Positions 42,533 through 52,695 of a DNA stretch of 64,000 nt are shown here, piece by piece; positions within the stretch are counted from its first letter, which is position 1; each line of letters starts with the position of its first letter. The stretch covers positions 62,001 to 126,000 of the forward strand of contig JAGFNK010000011.1 in assembly GCA_025769875.1 (NCBI GenBank), given 5' to 3'. Under the pieces are notes generated by a model. That model saw nothing but the letters and a program-made list of their open reading frames with translations. It was not told the DNA's origin and did not search any database. The DNA is from Russula earlei. Its lineage: Eukaryota > Basidiomycota > Agaricomycetes > Russulales > Russulaceae. The translations under genes and the position numbers were made by a program.

Positions 42533-45029
42533 TCAAAACGAGAACATGGCCGCGTTCTTTCTTGTCCCGAACATGTACACGAGCGCTTGACTCATGAAAA
42601 GTCCAACAGTAATGCCGATGGTGACAGCTATCATGGCACTCCCAATGTCAATGCCGTTGCCAGATGTGGTGATCACCCCTCCCCCAGCCTGTGAGAGACC
42701 CGACTGGGAAGAAGAAAAAAATCAAAAGTGAGCTGAGGGGAGTGGCAACACACTTGGATCGTCCTGGGACGTAATCAGGAGGATGGGACACGTACAGGAA
42801 CCAAGAAGAGCACCCCTGTGACCATGACCGTGAACGCAGTCCCACCGAACATACGCGAGTAGATGTTTCCCAGCAGGCCTACCGCGAACGCGCCAATCGC
42901 CGACACTATATCCGACCTATTAAAGATGAAATGGTTCGCCGCTTTATTCGCGGCAAAGGAAACGCATGAGATGACGACCATCACGACCAGGTCAAATTCG
43001 CGCCATGGCTGCAAGTTGCTCAACGAGCTGAGCGTTGAAAAGAGCGGTACGGTGATGAATTGTGACCAGAACGGGAACGGCTGGAGGTACCATGGGAACT
43101 CTAGCGGGCGAAAGCAACCCTCGTGCATGTGCATTGGCAACGGTGCCGAGCCATTGGTAAACGTGAAGGAACCAAAGGAGGGCAAGTCCGGGTTCGTCAA
43201 TGCACCATCGTCCATAAAAAAGTTGCCAGTATAAACAATAGTTCGAGACAGGGCGGCATTGAGACTGGCGAGGTCATGTCGAGTATTCGCATCGATGAGG
43301 AGGTAAAGGTCGGAGCCTATTTGAAGACCAAAACCAAGGAACAGTGTGTATATGAGAGCAAAGACCATCTTGACCGAGCCGCAGAGGATGTTCTTGGAGG
43401 CCAATTCCAGAGAACTCGACACTAATGGCCACTGAGTAACAAGAGTCTGACAGCGACAGCGACCAGAACCTACGAATGAGGTAGCCAGGAAGGATTCCAA
43501 CGACACCGGCCGAGGATATAGCAGAGTAGCAAAAGATTTGGCTGTGCAGGCTACTGAGACCACGGGCAAGCAACGAGATAAAGATACCGATAGTGATTCT
43601 GGTAGGCGGGCGCTCAGCATTCGCACTTGTGCGGAAAGAGTATCACCTATGGCCGGACTCACTCAAAAACGTTTGCGTACAACGCGTTCTTCAAGACCAC
43701 GGTAAGCTGCAACGTGCTCAGCACGAAAGCCCCAAAACCTGCGACGAACATGTCCAAGAACGAGCCGCCAAAGGCGAGCGGACAGATCAGGGCAGAGAGC
43801 CAAAAAGCGATAAAGCATCTCGTCCAAAGGCCGTAGATCGGCTTGCTTTCCAGGATCCGCACGAGCTCTTCTGTGGCTTTGCGGGCGCTCATCTCGTCAT
43901 GCACCACGCGGCGGTAAATTTGGTGTACTTTGTGGAGGCTTCCAAGGGCGAGGCGGCCGCCGCATCGCAAAAAGTGGGTCTCGGACGTCTTTGTCTCAGG
44001 GTCGCCAAAGCAGACGATGATGAGGTTCGGAAGATGAATAAACTCGGCGTCGACCTCAAGTATGCGTGCAACTGCAACGAGTTGAGACTCGATGCGATGG
44101 GACGGGGCGCCAAAGGCCATGAGGCAGCGAGCAAGCTTCATTATGAATTGCTGGCGGCTGAGGATGGCTGGAAAGAATGAATGAAGAAAAGGGTATTTAA
44201 AAAAAAAAAAAGTGCGGTTGTAAAAGTCAGCGCCAAGAGTGACAAAACGGACGGATCGAAGAAACTTGCAAGTGACGTTAAATTGTATCTTGATCTTCTG
44301 GGCTTCCTTGCGGCGCTGGCGGTACGACATGTACTGAAGATTCATCAGTTGCCTGCACTGGCTCTCAGCGTCCTCAGGGTCGTCCTGCGACACCTTCATT
44401 CCTGTTATTTTCGGATCGTCCGGGTCGCATCCGAAACTCGATTCCGAGCGCACCAGCGAAGGACGATAGTGGTCGCCACTGAATAGCGCATCCCGGGGGA
44501 TCACCAAGTCGGACTGGTCCTGTTCCCAATACGCGCGCCATAATGCGAGCATATTTGCAAAGCCGCCTCGAAATCTCCGCGGCACGGGAGGCAGGGAGTC
44601 ATCTTCAACAACAGGGTCTTGATTGGTGGAATATCGCGGCGGCAATTGCCGAGGGTAACTCACGCTCCCAACGGTGAGGCGCCGGGGGAACGTGGCATCA
44701 AACGCACGAGTGGGCGGTTCGATGTCGTAAGGGTGCTGATGAGAAGTCCAGAGGGACGAGTCACGCGTGGGTAGCGCCTCGGCTTGGTTGGGTTCGAGAC
44801 TATTACGATCGGCGTAGAGGGTACCGCTGCCGTAGACGGGTAATTGGGTGCGATAGAGCGTGACGCCGTCGAGAGAGGGATCAGAGACGTCCCCACCAAA
44901 GGGATTGTTGAAGGATGGGCCCTGTCCATCATTTAAGGGCTGAACCTTTGGCTGAGGGTCGTGAAAGTGGACATGAGGGGCGGGGTGGTCCTGTTCCCGC
45001 CGTGGTTCTAGTTCGTTGGGAGAGGTCAT
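42533..45029 (-). CDS. Prm10/ThrE-type (DUF1212) membrane protein
   Basis: Exons on the complement, 44270-45029, 43663-44167, 43474-43598, 42796-43421 and 42533-42703, sum to 2187 nt, 728 aa. The cytosolic N-terminus is Pro-rich. The ThrE domain starts with QFIMKLARCLMAFGAPSHRI, ARILEVDAEFIHLPNLIIV and GSLHKVHQIYRRVVHDEM, followed by about ten hydrophobic segments (e.g. LVVMVVISCVSFAANKAAN and ITIGIFISLLARGLSS). Yeast Prm10 is a pheromone-regulated membrane protein; bacterial ThrE exports threonine. The first intron (44168-44269) only keeps frame if a GC donor (GCAAGT) is used, giving VTSILSRQQF. It also contains a T12 run. Confidence 0.85.
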
Positions 45030-45127
45030 GATGATGATTGGTTGATTCTTTCCTTTTTCCTCCTAGAAAACCCGGTTGACGTCACCGACTATCTTATTGG
45101 TTCCACTAATTCGGCTGACTGGCGCCC

Positions 45128-45808
45128 CTACATACACACCCCCACCCCCTTCCACTTGTGCGTCTCAAAGTCAAGCGCCATCAGTTTGTCGGGTGCCCCT
45201 CGTATTTCTCGAAACCCAAGCTTCTCGTAAAATTTCCGCGCCGTTACATTCCTCTCATCCATACCAAGCCACAGGGCGTCAATCTGCCGCTCGCGCAAAT
45301 ACTCGACGGCACATCCGATGAGTTTCCGTCCCCAACCGCGCCTTTGAACTTCCGGCAGCAGGTTAATGTGCACATGTGCGGGGCTCACCGCCAGGCACGC
45401 CTCGAGTGCAACGTCGGGCGCGCGGTGAATCAGATCGATGTACTCTTGATCTGCTCCCGTCCGCTCGTCCTGGTCGCTTGAAAGCGGGAAACAGATTCGT
45501 AGAGCGGGCCACCACTCTGCCTCGGCTGCTGCTTCGTACGCTCTCGTGTCCGAGGTTCCGAGGATGTATCCTTTGATGGCCCTTGTGGTGCGGTCGTCGT
45601 CCGGCGTTGTGTCATCAACGAGAACGAAACCCCAGGTATACGCAGCCTCTGGCGGAAGCGACACGTAAGGCAACGCCCAGACCAGTCCGGGGAGTTCAGG
45701 GTGCTTATGCAGATGCTCCGCCGATTGGCCGGCATCACCTGTCAGGAGGCAGATGCGTGAAAGTGCAGTGGTGTCTTTGAATGCCGCTGGGCGGATTGTG
45801 AACGGCAT
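45128..45808 (-). CDS. GNAT-family N-acetyltransferase
   Basis: One exon, 226 aa, starting MPFTIRPAAFKDTTALSRI. The acetyl-CoA site reads VHINLLPEVQRRGWGRKLIG, matching the R/Q-x-x-G-x-G/A motif A, and the C-terminal NVTARKFYEKLGFREI is the usual motif B ending. Substrate unknown; the overall pattern (histone/antibiotic acetyltransferase-like with WWPALR) resembles fungal GNATs of uncharacterised role. Its stop lies 98 bp upstream of the Prm10-like start on the same strand. Confidence 0.85.
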   Translation of the reverse strand: MPFTIRPAAFKDTTALSRICLLTGDAGQSAEHLHKHPELPGLVWALPYVSLPPEAAYTWGFVLVDDTTPDDDRTTRAIKGYILGTSDTRAYEAAAEAEWWPALRICFPLSSDQDERTGADQEYIDLIHRAPDVALEACLAVSPAHVHINLLPEVQRRGWGRKLIGCAVEYLRERQIDALWLGMDERNVTARKFYEKLGFREIRGAPDKLMALDFETHKWKGVGVCM

Positions 45809-45999
45809 AGACGAGGAGAGAGGACACGTCACAGGGGGGTTTGACAGATGCGCAACGAAGCACGGCAATTTATCGGAGATTACATCGTATTTGGGATGAC
45901 GAAAATAGTCACGAGGGAAAAGAGGCGACAGACAGGTGACTAGCGGCGACCCCCGACCAAATAGCTACATTTATGTGCGCGGTAACAATACAAGGCGGT

Positions 46000-46831
46000 T
46001 CACGATCCTCGCGCGCCTTCTTCGGGACCAGGGGCAATTACTGACGCAGGATGATAGGGATGAGAGGCGATCAAGAGAAATCAACAAGGCAAACGCACTG
46101 AGAGCTCCCAAGGCCATAAGGATGTAGAGCCAATACTTTTGTAGGAACGTCTTTTCCGGCTCCTGCACGACAGGATCACCGGTCGCGGTCAGCGGTGGAG
46201 GAACACGGAGTTCTGGTCTACAAAATGGAGCAAAGGTAAGGACGGAGGATAAGGCATAAGACGGATGACAACAAACAACGACGGCTGTTTCGGGATGGCA
46301 GTGGTGATGGTGATGTTTCTCGGCAAGGCTAGGGTGGTCTGCCCGGGCGGACAGGTGCCATCGGACGGGACAGGGTCTATGAAATACTCAATGGCGAACG
46401 GAGTGCCGCCAGGGTAAGGGAGACGGAGGACAATGTGCTCATTGGCAGAGCTGTCAACGTGGCACTGGGGAGAAGAAGAAAAGTGAGGGGGACGGGGTGT
46501 GCGGATAGAAAGAAGGAAAAGAAATTACTGCTTTCACGGAGGAGAGGAGCCACAGGGAGTCATTTGCGCCTGGGTGGGGATCGAGAGCCAATTGGTAGAG
46601 GGCATCGCTGACGTGTGCGGTCTCGGCGAAGGCTTCAAAGTGGGATTGGAGCGTCGGGGGGGGAGGAGGCTCGATGCGGGGGATGCCGGCGGTGTCTAGA
46701 AGGATATGGGCTCTATGGAGGAAGGGGGGTTGATGTAAAGAAGGGCTTATGACACGATGGAATAGGTGGAAGGCGGCGTGTGATGGGGGGAACAAGGCCA
46801 AGGCGATGAGGAGGAAGATGGGAGTACCCAT
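46000..46831 (-). CDS. EMC10: ER membrane protein complex subunit 10
   Basis: Exons on the complement, 46529-46831, 46280-46464, 46099-46217 and 46000-46040, sum to 648 nt, 215 aa. It begins with a signal peptide (MGTPIFLLIALALFPPSHA), has a lumenal beta-sandwich portion (VLRLPYPGGTPFAIEYFIDP, DGTCPPG) with an N-glycosylation site (RNITI), and ends with KTFLQKYWLYILMALGAL, the conserved C-terminal membrane anchor of fungal EMC10, plus a short tail. The EMC inserts tail-anchored and multipass proteins. All junctions keep frame. It is divergent with the 200-aa gene at 47100. Confidence 0.8.
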
Positions 46832-47099
46832 GGTTGGTTGGGTCTAGGCCGGGGTGGGGTTGTCCTTGATTGGCTCGACTCGTCTCGACCGAGAAGGGAA
46901 TGGCTGGCGATTGGCTCAGGGCGAGGGTTCCCCTTATTGGCTCGTCGGTTTCAAAGCCTGAGCGTCCCCCGACCGACGATGCGAAACTAGGCAGAACTGG
47001 TTGGTGGTCGAGACTTTTATAACCCAAGCCCCTGCCTTTTCCCCCCGCTTTCGTCCCCTTCTCTTCCCCTCCCCCCGCCAAACCTTCCCCAATATCAAC

Positions 47100-47702
47100 A
47101 TGTCCCTCCTCTCCCTTGACGTCAAGCCCTCCCTCACACTCACCGACTCTCCCATCCAGGAACACGCCGCCCTCCCCACCCCACCCTTCTCCCCTCCCCA
47201 GACCCTTACCGACGCCCCTGCCGATACCTCTGTCGTCCTTCTCAACTCGCTCGTCTCCTTTTACCAACAAGAATCCCTTTGGGTCCACCGCACTCGCGCC
47301 GCTCTCGAGCTCGCCCTCACCGCAAAGGGTCGCGACTCGATAACCGCTGCCGCCACCGCCAAAGCTCTTTCCTCATCTGCCGACTCGTCGGCAAGCTTCA
47401 CGGATGAGTCGGACGTGCAATCTATTAAGGCAGAACCCACGACTCCCCCGCCCTCGCAGGGCAAGGTGCACCCCAAGTCTCGCTGGATGCAGCGCAAGCA
47501 GAGCTTCAAGCTCAGATTGGAGGGCATTGGCCCCCACAGCCTCCACCGTCGTCACCGTCGGCTGCAACGAGACGCCCCTTCGGAGGCAGGCACACGTCTC
47601 CTTGAACTCTTCGGCCAGCTCATGGAGGCCCGCATGGAGAGCTGCCATCGTGTCAATCGCCTCGTCAGAGAGGCAAATCGCGTTGATCTGTATCGCACAT
47701 GA
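47100..47702 (+). CDS. Hypothetical 200-aa protein, intronless
   Basis: A single open frame, MSLLSLDVKPSLTLTDSP onward. The middle is helical (LNSLVSFYQQESLWVHRT), with an acidic/Ser stretch, a basic segment (RWMQRKQSFKLRLEGIG) and a C-terminal helix (ARMESCHRVNRLVREAN). The promoter just upstream is CT-rich, a common feature of fungal starts. I do not recognise the family; the basic, helical make-up could suit a nuclear regulator. Moderate confidence that it is real, from codon bias (C-ending codons). Confidence 0.65.
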   Translation: MSLLSLDVKPSLTLTDSPIQEHAALPTPPFSPPQTLTDAPADTSVVLLNSLVSFYQQESLWVHRTRAALELALTAKGRDSITAAATAKALSSSADSSASFTDESDVQSIKAEPTTPPPSQGKVHPKSRWMQRKQSFKLRLEGIGPHSLHRRHRRLQRDAPSEAGTRLLELFGQLMEARMESCHRVNRLVREANRVDLYRT

Positions 47703-48104
47703 CCAGGTTCGTTTTGGCCGTCACATCAACCCACCTCGGTGCTGACGTATTCTTTCTCAGACGGGTATTTGTTTCCTCGGGAGATATCTGGGGGCTTTTT
47801 TTTTTTGGCTTGTCGGAGGGAGAGACTATCTCTAATTTCGTTCGATGACCGCCAGGGGCAATGGCAATCCGGTATATGAACGGGTGCAAGAGGTGCACTT
47901 GACTGGAATTGCATGGCTGATTGAGCGGGGAAGGCCTTGTCCCGGGAGGGGATGTTGAGAGTGGGGTAGGAGCAGCAGCAGCAGCAGCAGTAGAATAGTA
48001 GCCACCATGGTATAATGCAAAAAAAAAGTGATTACAAATCAAATGGACTGCGTAACCCTGTCGTTGTCGTTGCGTTGCGTTGTTCGTCCTTGCTTGCTCT
48101 TGTC
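47703..48104. other. Intergenic, with an AGC/CAG trinucleotide tract
   Basis: A 20-bp AGC repeat lies at 47971-47990 and a T-run near 47800. It holds the 3' end of the 47100 gene and the promoter of the Bsd2-like gene; no gene seen. Confidence 0.6.
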
Positions 48105-49693
48105 ATGTCCGCCCGATACGCACCCCTTCCAAACCCTCATACCGATTCTCTCCTAAACGACGAGATGGAGGCCGCCTTTGAACAAGATGACGACGATGCC
48201 GACGACGAGCATGCTGAATCTCGTCCGCTTAACCCCGCCTCCTATGCTTCATCACTGCCACACACCCCCACACCAGGAATATACGACTTTGAGAACTTCG
48301 ACTACGCCAGTCTACCTCCCCCGGGATCTCCCCCACGTCCCTCCTCCCTAGCCCTTCCGAACGACATTGGCAACTCCAACGGGCTCATCCCTTCTCCGTC
48401 GGACGTACGGCAGGTCGAACCTTCTCGCCCCACCTGGTTTCGCAGGACGGCCAAATCCTTCTTACCGAGCTCGTTGATCCGACGTTGGCACCTAGATTAT
48501 GAGCCGACACCAGCCATCGTCGGCGGCGGCACAAACAACGACGGTGTTTTCGCCAATGTGACCGCAAAGCCCTCGCGACAAATCTTACTTCGCGACGGTC
48601 CGTCCCTTGATCTCATCGTCTTGTCGCTCACTCACAGCCTCATCTCGCAGGCGACGATGTCTATCTCGTCCCAGAGGATTCTCAGAAGGACACCCCGCCT
48701 TCGTACGCCTCCGCACAGGCCGACTCCGTCCCACCGTACTGGGAAACGACGGTCCATGCCCCATCCTCACCAGATGACATGATCATCGACCACCTTCCCA
48801 CCGGCTCGGTATTCTCCTTCCTTTGGAATCTCTTGATTTCCATATCCTTCCAATTCGTCGGCTTCCTCCTTACCTATCTTCTCCATACAACCCATGCCGC
48901 TCGCTTCGGCTCTCGTGCGGGGCTTGGCGTTACCCTCATCCAATACGGCTTTGCCCTTCGAAGTAGACCAGAGGAGGAGGTCAGCAGCAATGGGTGGTGG
49001 GGCGTCGGCAGCGGTCCATATGGCAACGGGGGCAACAAGGGCGATTCTCCAGCCAGGCCCACATTCGACACCGAAGCGGAAGGCCGAGGACTATTACCGT
49101 AAACTGAACATCACCATGGTCAACGGAATGCCATCGGGGACTATCCCCGGGGCGACCATGGACGACATGAACTTCGCAAACGAGGCGACGACAGACTGGT
49201 TATCATTTTTCCTTATGACCATCGGTGCGCTCCCACTCAATATTCCTTTTTCTTGGTCATGTCTGAGCCCTCTTCAGGTTGGTTCATCCTCCTCACATCG
49301 CTCCTCAGCTTTTGGCGCGTCAAGCGCTGGGAACGCAACATCCTCGCGTCGCAACGAGAATCGAGCGTTGCTGGGCGGGACGCCGCCGGCTCATCATATG
49401 CCTTCTCCACGCACCTGCATCGTTTGATGAGCGTGCCCGTGCGCGACGTGCGCTCGATGCTCAGACTCGGCTTTTCACGAGATTCTCACGAGGACGGGGA
49501 GGGCAGCGAACCCGACATGGATGGCAGTAGCGGGGCAGTCCCGTTGACGCCCATCCCGCCAGAAGAGACGTCGCGGCGTGAGATGATCATTGCGATGTTC
49601 GCGCATGATCCCGAACGACAGCGGCAGATCATACAGGCCTTCCGGGACGACGATCAACTGATGGCGGACATGCGTGCTGCGGCGATGCTATGA
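48105..49693 (+). CDS. Bsd2/Ndfip-like membrane adaptor
   Basis: Exons 48105-48597, 48651-48979, 49053-49224 and 49278-49693 sum to 1410 nt, 469 aa. The acidic N-terminus (FEQDDDDADDEH) has a PPYW motif that fits WW-domain binding by Rsp5-type ubiquitin ligases. Three membrane segments follow: SFLWNLLISISFQFVGFLLT, HAARFGSRAGLGVTLIQYGF and WFILLTSLLSFWRVKRW. Bsd2 and Ndfip proteins recruit Nedd4/Rsp5 to sort metal transporters to the vacuole. The second intron (48980-49052) is my inference; without it the stretch stays open, includes RPTFDTEAE, and then needs a one-base deletion to reach EDYYRKLNIT. Confidence 0.82.
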
Positions 49694-50067
49694 GAAGAGG
49701 ATCCAGGGGTTATCGTCAGGGACTCTTTCCAGTTTCTTATTATTTTTTTTTTCTTTCTTTGCTATTATTTTCTCCCCCCCCCTCCCCCCCCTTCTCCGAA
49801 CTCTCCTCAGGCAGTGTATTAATACGTCATCCTTTGTCACCCCTTTAGAAGAAAATAAACGAGAAGTCTTGATGATGCTCGACCCATATCATCTCTGTGC
49901 CAACGGACCCTTCGAAGGGGCATGCATATCACAGCAAATCGATTTGCTTCTCCCTTCTTTGGACGACAGAACTACGAGTATGCACCGAACGTCCCGTCCT
50001 TTGCGTCTACTCTACACAAGCGCCACCGCCGAGGCGTCCAAGCCCAGACAGAAAAAGACGGCCACGG
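49694..50067. other. Convergent 3' flanks, pyrimidine tracts
   Basis: Between two facing stop codons. T-runs and two C-runs (near 49776-49790) are present. No gene seen. Confidence 0.6.
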
Positions 50068-52600
50068 TCAGATATCCTCGTTCGTCCACAACGCGGGCAT
50101 CTTGGCCCTGAACGCCTCGAGCGAGAACTCGAGCGCCGAGCACGGATACCCGATCTCGAACCTCTCGAGCACGCTGGGGTGCAGTATGCCCAGCTTCCCG
50201 ATCTCCTCCGCGTCGTTCCAGCTCCCGCTCCCGCTCCCGCCTCGGCTCGCGTCCGCGCCGGACGCCGTCGCCGACCTCCGTGTGGTCCGTTCGGGTCTTG
50301 TTTGCGGCGGCGGCGCGCGATAGTAAATCGTCGCGGCGCGACCGGGGAAGAACGTCGGGTCTGTCATGCCAACCACAAAGAAAGAAAAAAAAAAAAAAAG
50401 AAAAAAAAAAGACATGAAAATGATGAACGTTCGAGGAGGAGAAGGCAGGGCACGGAACGCACCGCTCCGCTCTTGGATGTAGTACCCCCACGTCTCGTCG
50501 TCGTCGTCGTCGTCGGAGGCGCCGCCGCCGCGGCCGGGGATGTGCGGCACCTCGAGCATCGCCATCGCGCGATCGAGCAGGCCATGCACGACCTCGAACC
50601 CGGCCGTCTTGTTGCACCACACCGCGGCGGCGTGCCGCGCGTTGCGCGCCTGGCGCTCGCGCGCGACGTCCTTGAACACGACGTCCGACGTCTCGAAGAC
50701 GCGCAGCGGCAGCGCGTGCGACCTGTTCTCCCTGATCGTCTTGAGCAGGCCCGGCAGGAGCGACGTCCGCACCACCTGGAACTCGAGCGTCTTGGGGTTC
50801 GCGATCTTGACCGCCGTTTGGCCGTCGTCGGCGACGTTGAGCCACGCAAAGTTTTCCTCGTGCGAGCACTGTGACGATGAGGACGATGAGGACGACGACG
50901 TAAGAAGAAGAAAAAAATGGGGGGGGGGGAAAGGAAGAGGGGAGGACAACTGCGTTAGGAGGCGCGGGCGCCGGGGTAGGGCGGACACGTACGAGGATGA
51001 GCGGTAGAACCTCGACCCAGCCGGCATACGCCCATTCGTGGCGGATGATGTCGCTGAGCTTGCTGATGGCAAGCGGCTGCGCCACCGTGCTCGTCGCTGG
51101 GAACGCATCTGGCAAGTTGTTGAACCCGTAAGCGATCGCCGCATCCTCCATGATGTCGCACTCGTGCAGGATGTCAGGCCTCGTTGGTGGAATGGCCACG
51201 TTGAGTGTATCGGTATCCTCGGGCAGGAGTTCGGTCCGCAATGACATGCGCTCGAGGAGGTCTTTAACCTGGGTCACGGAGAGACTCAGGCCTGTGCAAG
51301 AATTGATATAGGACGCATGCGCTTGTGTCCGCCGCCAGGAAAGGTCGGGAGAAATCACGGTTCGACCGTCTGGGTAGATTATTTTGACGGGTTCGATGCT
51401 GGGCAAGACATGTCGGTAACATAGAGCGACGGTAGCATGGGACGCACGTAAAGGGCTCCTCGCAATACTCGGAAAACATCGTGACCATAATGTTTGTCAC
51501 TATGTTTAGCTTCGTCTGGTCCGTCGCCGTCAGATCAATGAAGATGTTCCTAGTGTTGACTGTTATCTTGCTGTGCTCCGAGTTTATGATAGGCGGGAAA
51601 GAAAGCACGCGGTCTTCCTTATCGTAGATGATGGGATAGACGGGCGAGTTGCGGATAATGGGCAGGTATCTCGCTAGATGACGATCAGACTGCGTTGTTC
51701 GTTAGCGAATGAGCCCTCTGTCACTCCCGATCTACCTACTTCATAGACCGTCATCAGCTCTTCCGCAGTGTACGCTTGCGTCTTGTTCAGGGGTATAAAC
51801 TTTATGTTCCCTGGAGGCTTAGCTTCGTAGCGAAACGGCGCCGTGATGGTATCCAGGTCATGTGTGCCGATGGCGACGAACTGTCGCTTCCGACAGATGT
51901 TCTGGTGCAGCTTGTCCTGTAGGTCCAAGAACGACTCGTACGATCGTTGGGTAAATTTGACATTTCGAAGAACGGCAGAACCGAAGTATGGGCGGACTTG
52001 CGCTGTCTCGGAGGTCGTCAGAGGAAGAAAACAAAACCAAAGAGCCCGACTCACTTCTGGACCCACGGTGACCTCGATCAGACCCTTCTCCCCTCCGTGC
52101 GGGAATACCAGTTTATATTCTGGTGCCTTCTCTTTTTTCAGGAACACGCGCAACGCGCGAGCAATGCCTTCTATACAAAGCAGGTCATATCTGAAGACAC
52201 GGTCAGCAGTCAGAGTGCCTGGAAGTGACGCGTTGCACACCTGTTTGCTGGTATTTCTATCTTCAATTGCTACGATGGAAGTGAGCACAGGCATTGTCGC
52301 TTGAGGATGCACATACCGGACGCCCCGCAGGCAGGCCCTGTTTGATCGCAGCCTCTACCTCTCCTGTAGTCTAAGTCCATGCAAAACCCATGAGTTGAGG
52401 GGATCAGCCTCGAGACATACAAAACTGACATCTTCGTCGAGCTCTACGCCAAACTCGAAGCAAAGCTTGTCGAACTCTTCTGATGCTGTTTCACGAGAAC
52501 GGCTGAGCTCGATGCAATCGCGAAAAAAAGAAAATGCGTACAGAACTTCTGCCCGAGTCTTTCCCAGAGATCCTCCTTGTCCACCGAGACTGTCGGCATC
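50068..52600 (-). CDS. FRS1: Phenylalanine-tRNA ligase beta subunit, cytosolic
   Basis: Starts at 52600 ([19 protein letters not shown]). Joined segments read [126 protein letters not shown], the B5-type segment [20 protein letters not shown], and the catalytic-like C-terminal fold ([51 protein letters not shown]). It pairs with the alpha subunit to charge tRNA-Phe. The C-terminal region holds a poly-Asp run and an Arg/Ser/Gly-rich insertion not usual for the family. At least eight introns; junctions around 50400-50470 and 50870-50990 lie in A- and G-runs. Confidence 0.92.
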
Positions 52601-52695
52601 TTGTACGATAAGGATCTATCTGACGGCCGCTGACTGACTCGTGCGAGCTTGAGATCATCGCGGCAACGGCCCGGACATCACGCAGTCCTCCTGCG
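52601..52695. promoter_or_regulatory. 95-bp divergent promoter, PheRS beta / DPH6
   Basis: Only 95 bp separate the two start codons, so transcription of both must start from this segment or from within the neighbouring 5' regions. No TATA box is evident. Function is inferred from layout. Confidence 0.7.

Noticed and set aside
50364..50849. Ser/Arg-rich 161-aa minus-strand frame resembling an SR protein
   Set aside because: It is the +1 shadow of the GC-rich PheRS beta exon; the real frame has conserved synthetase residues.
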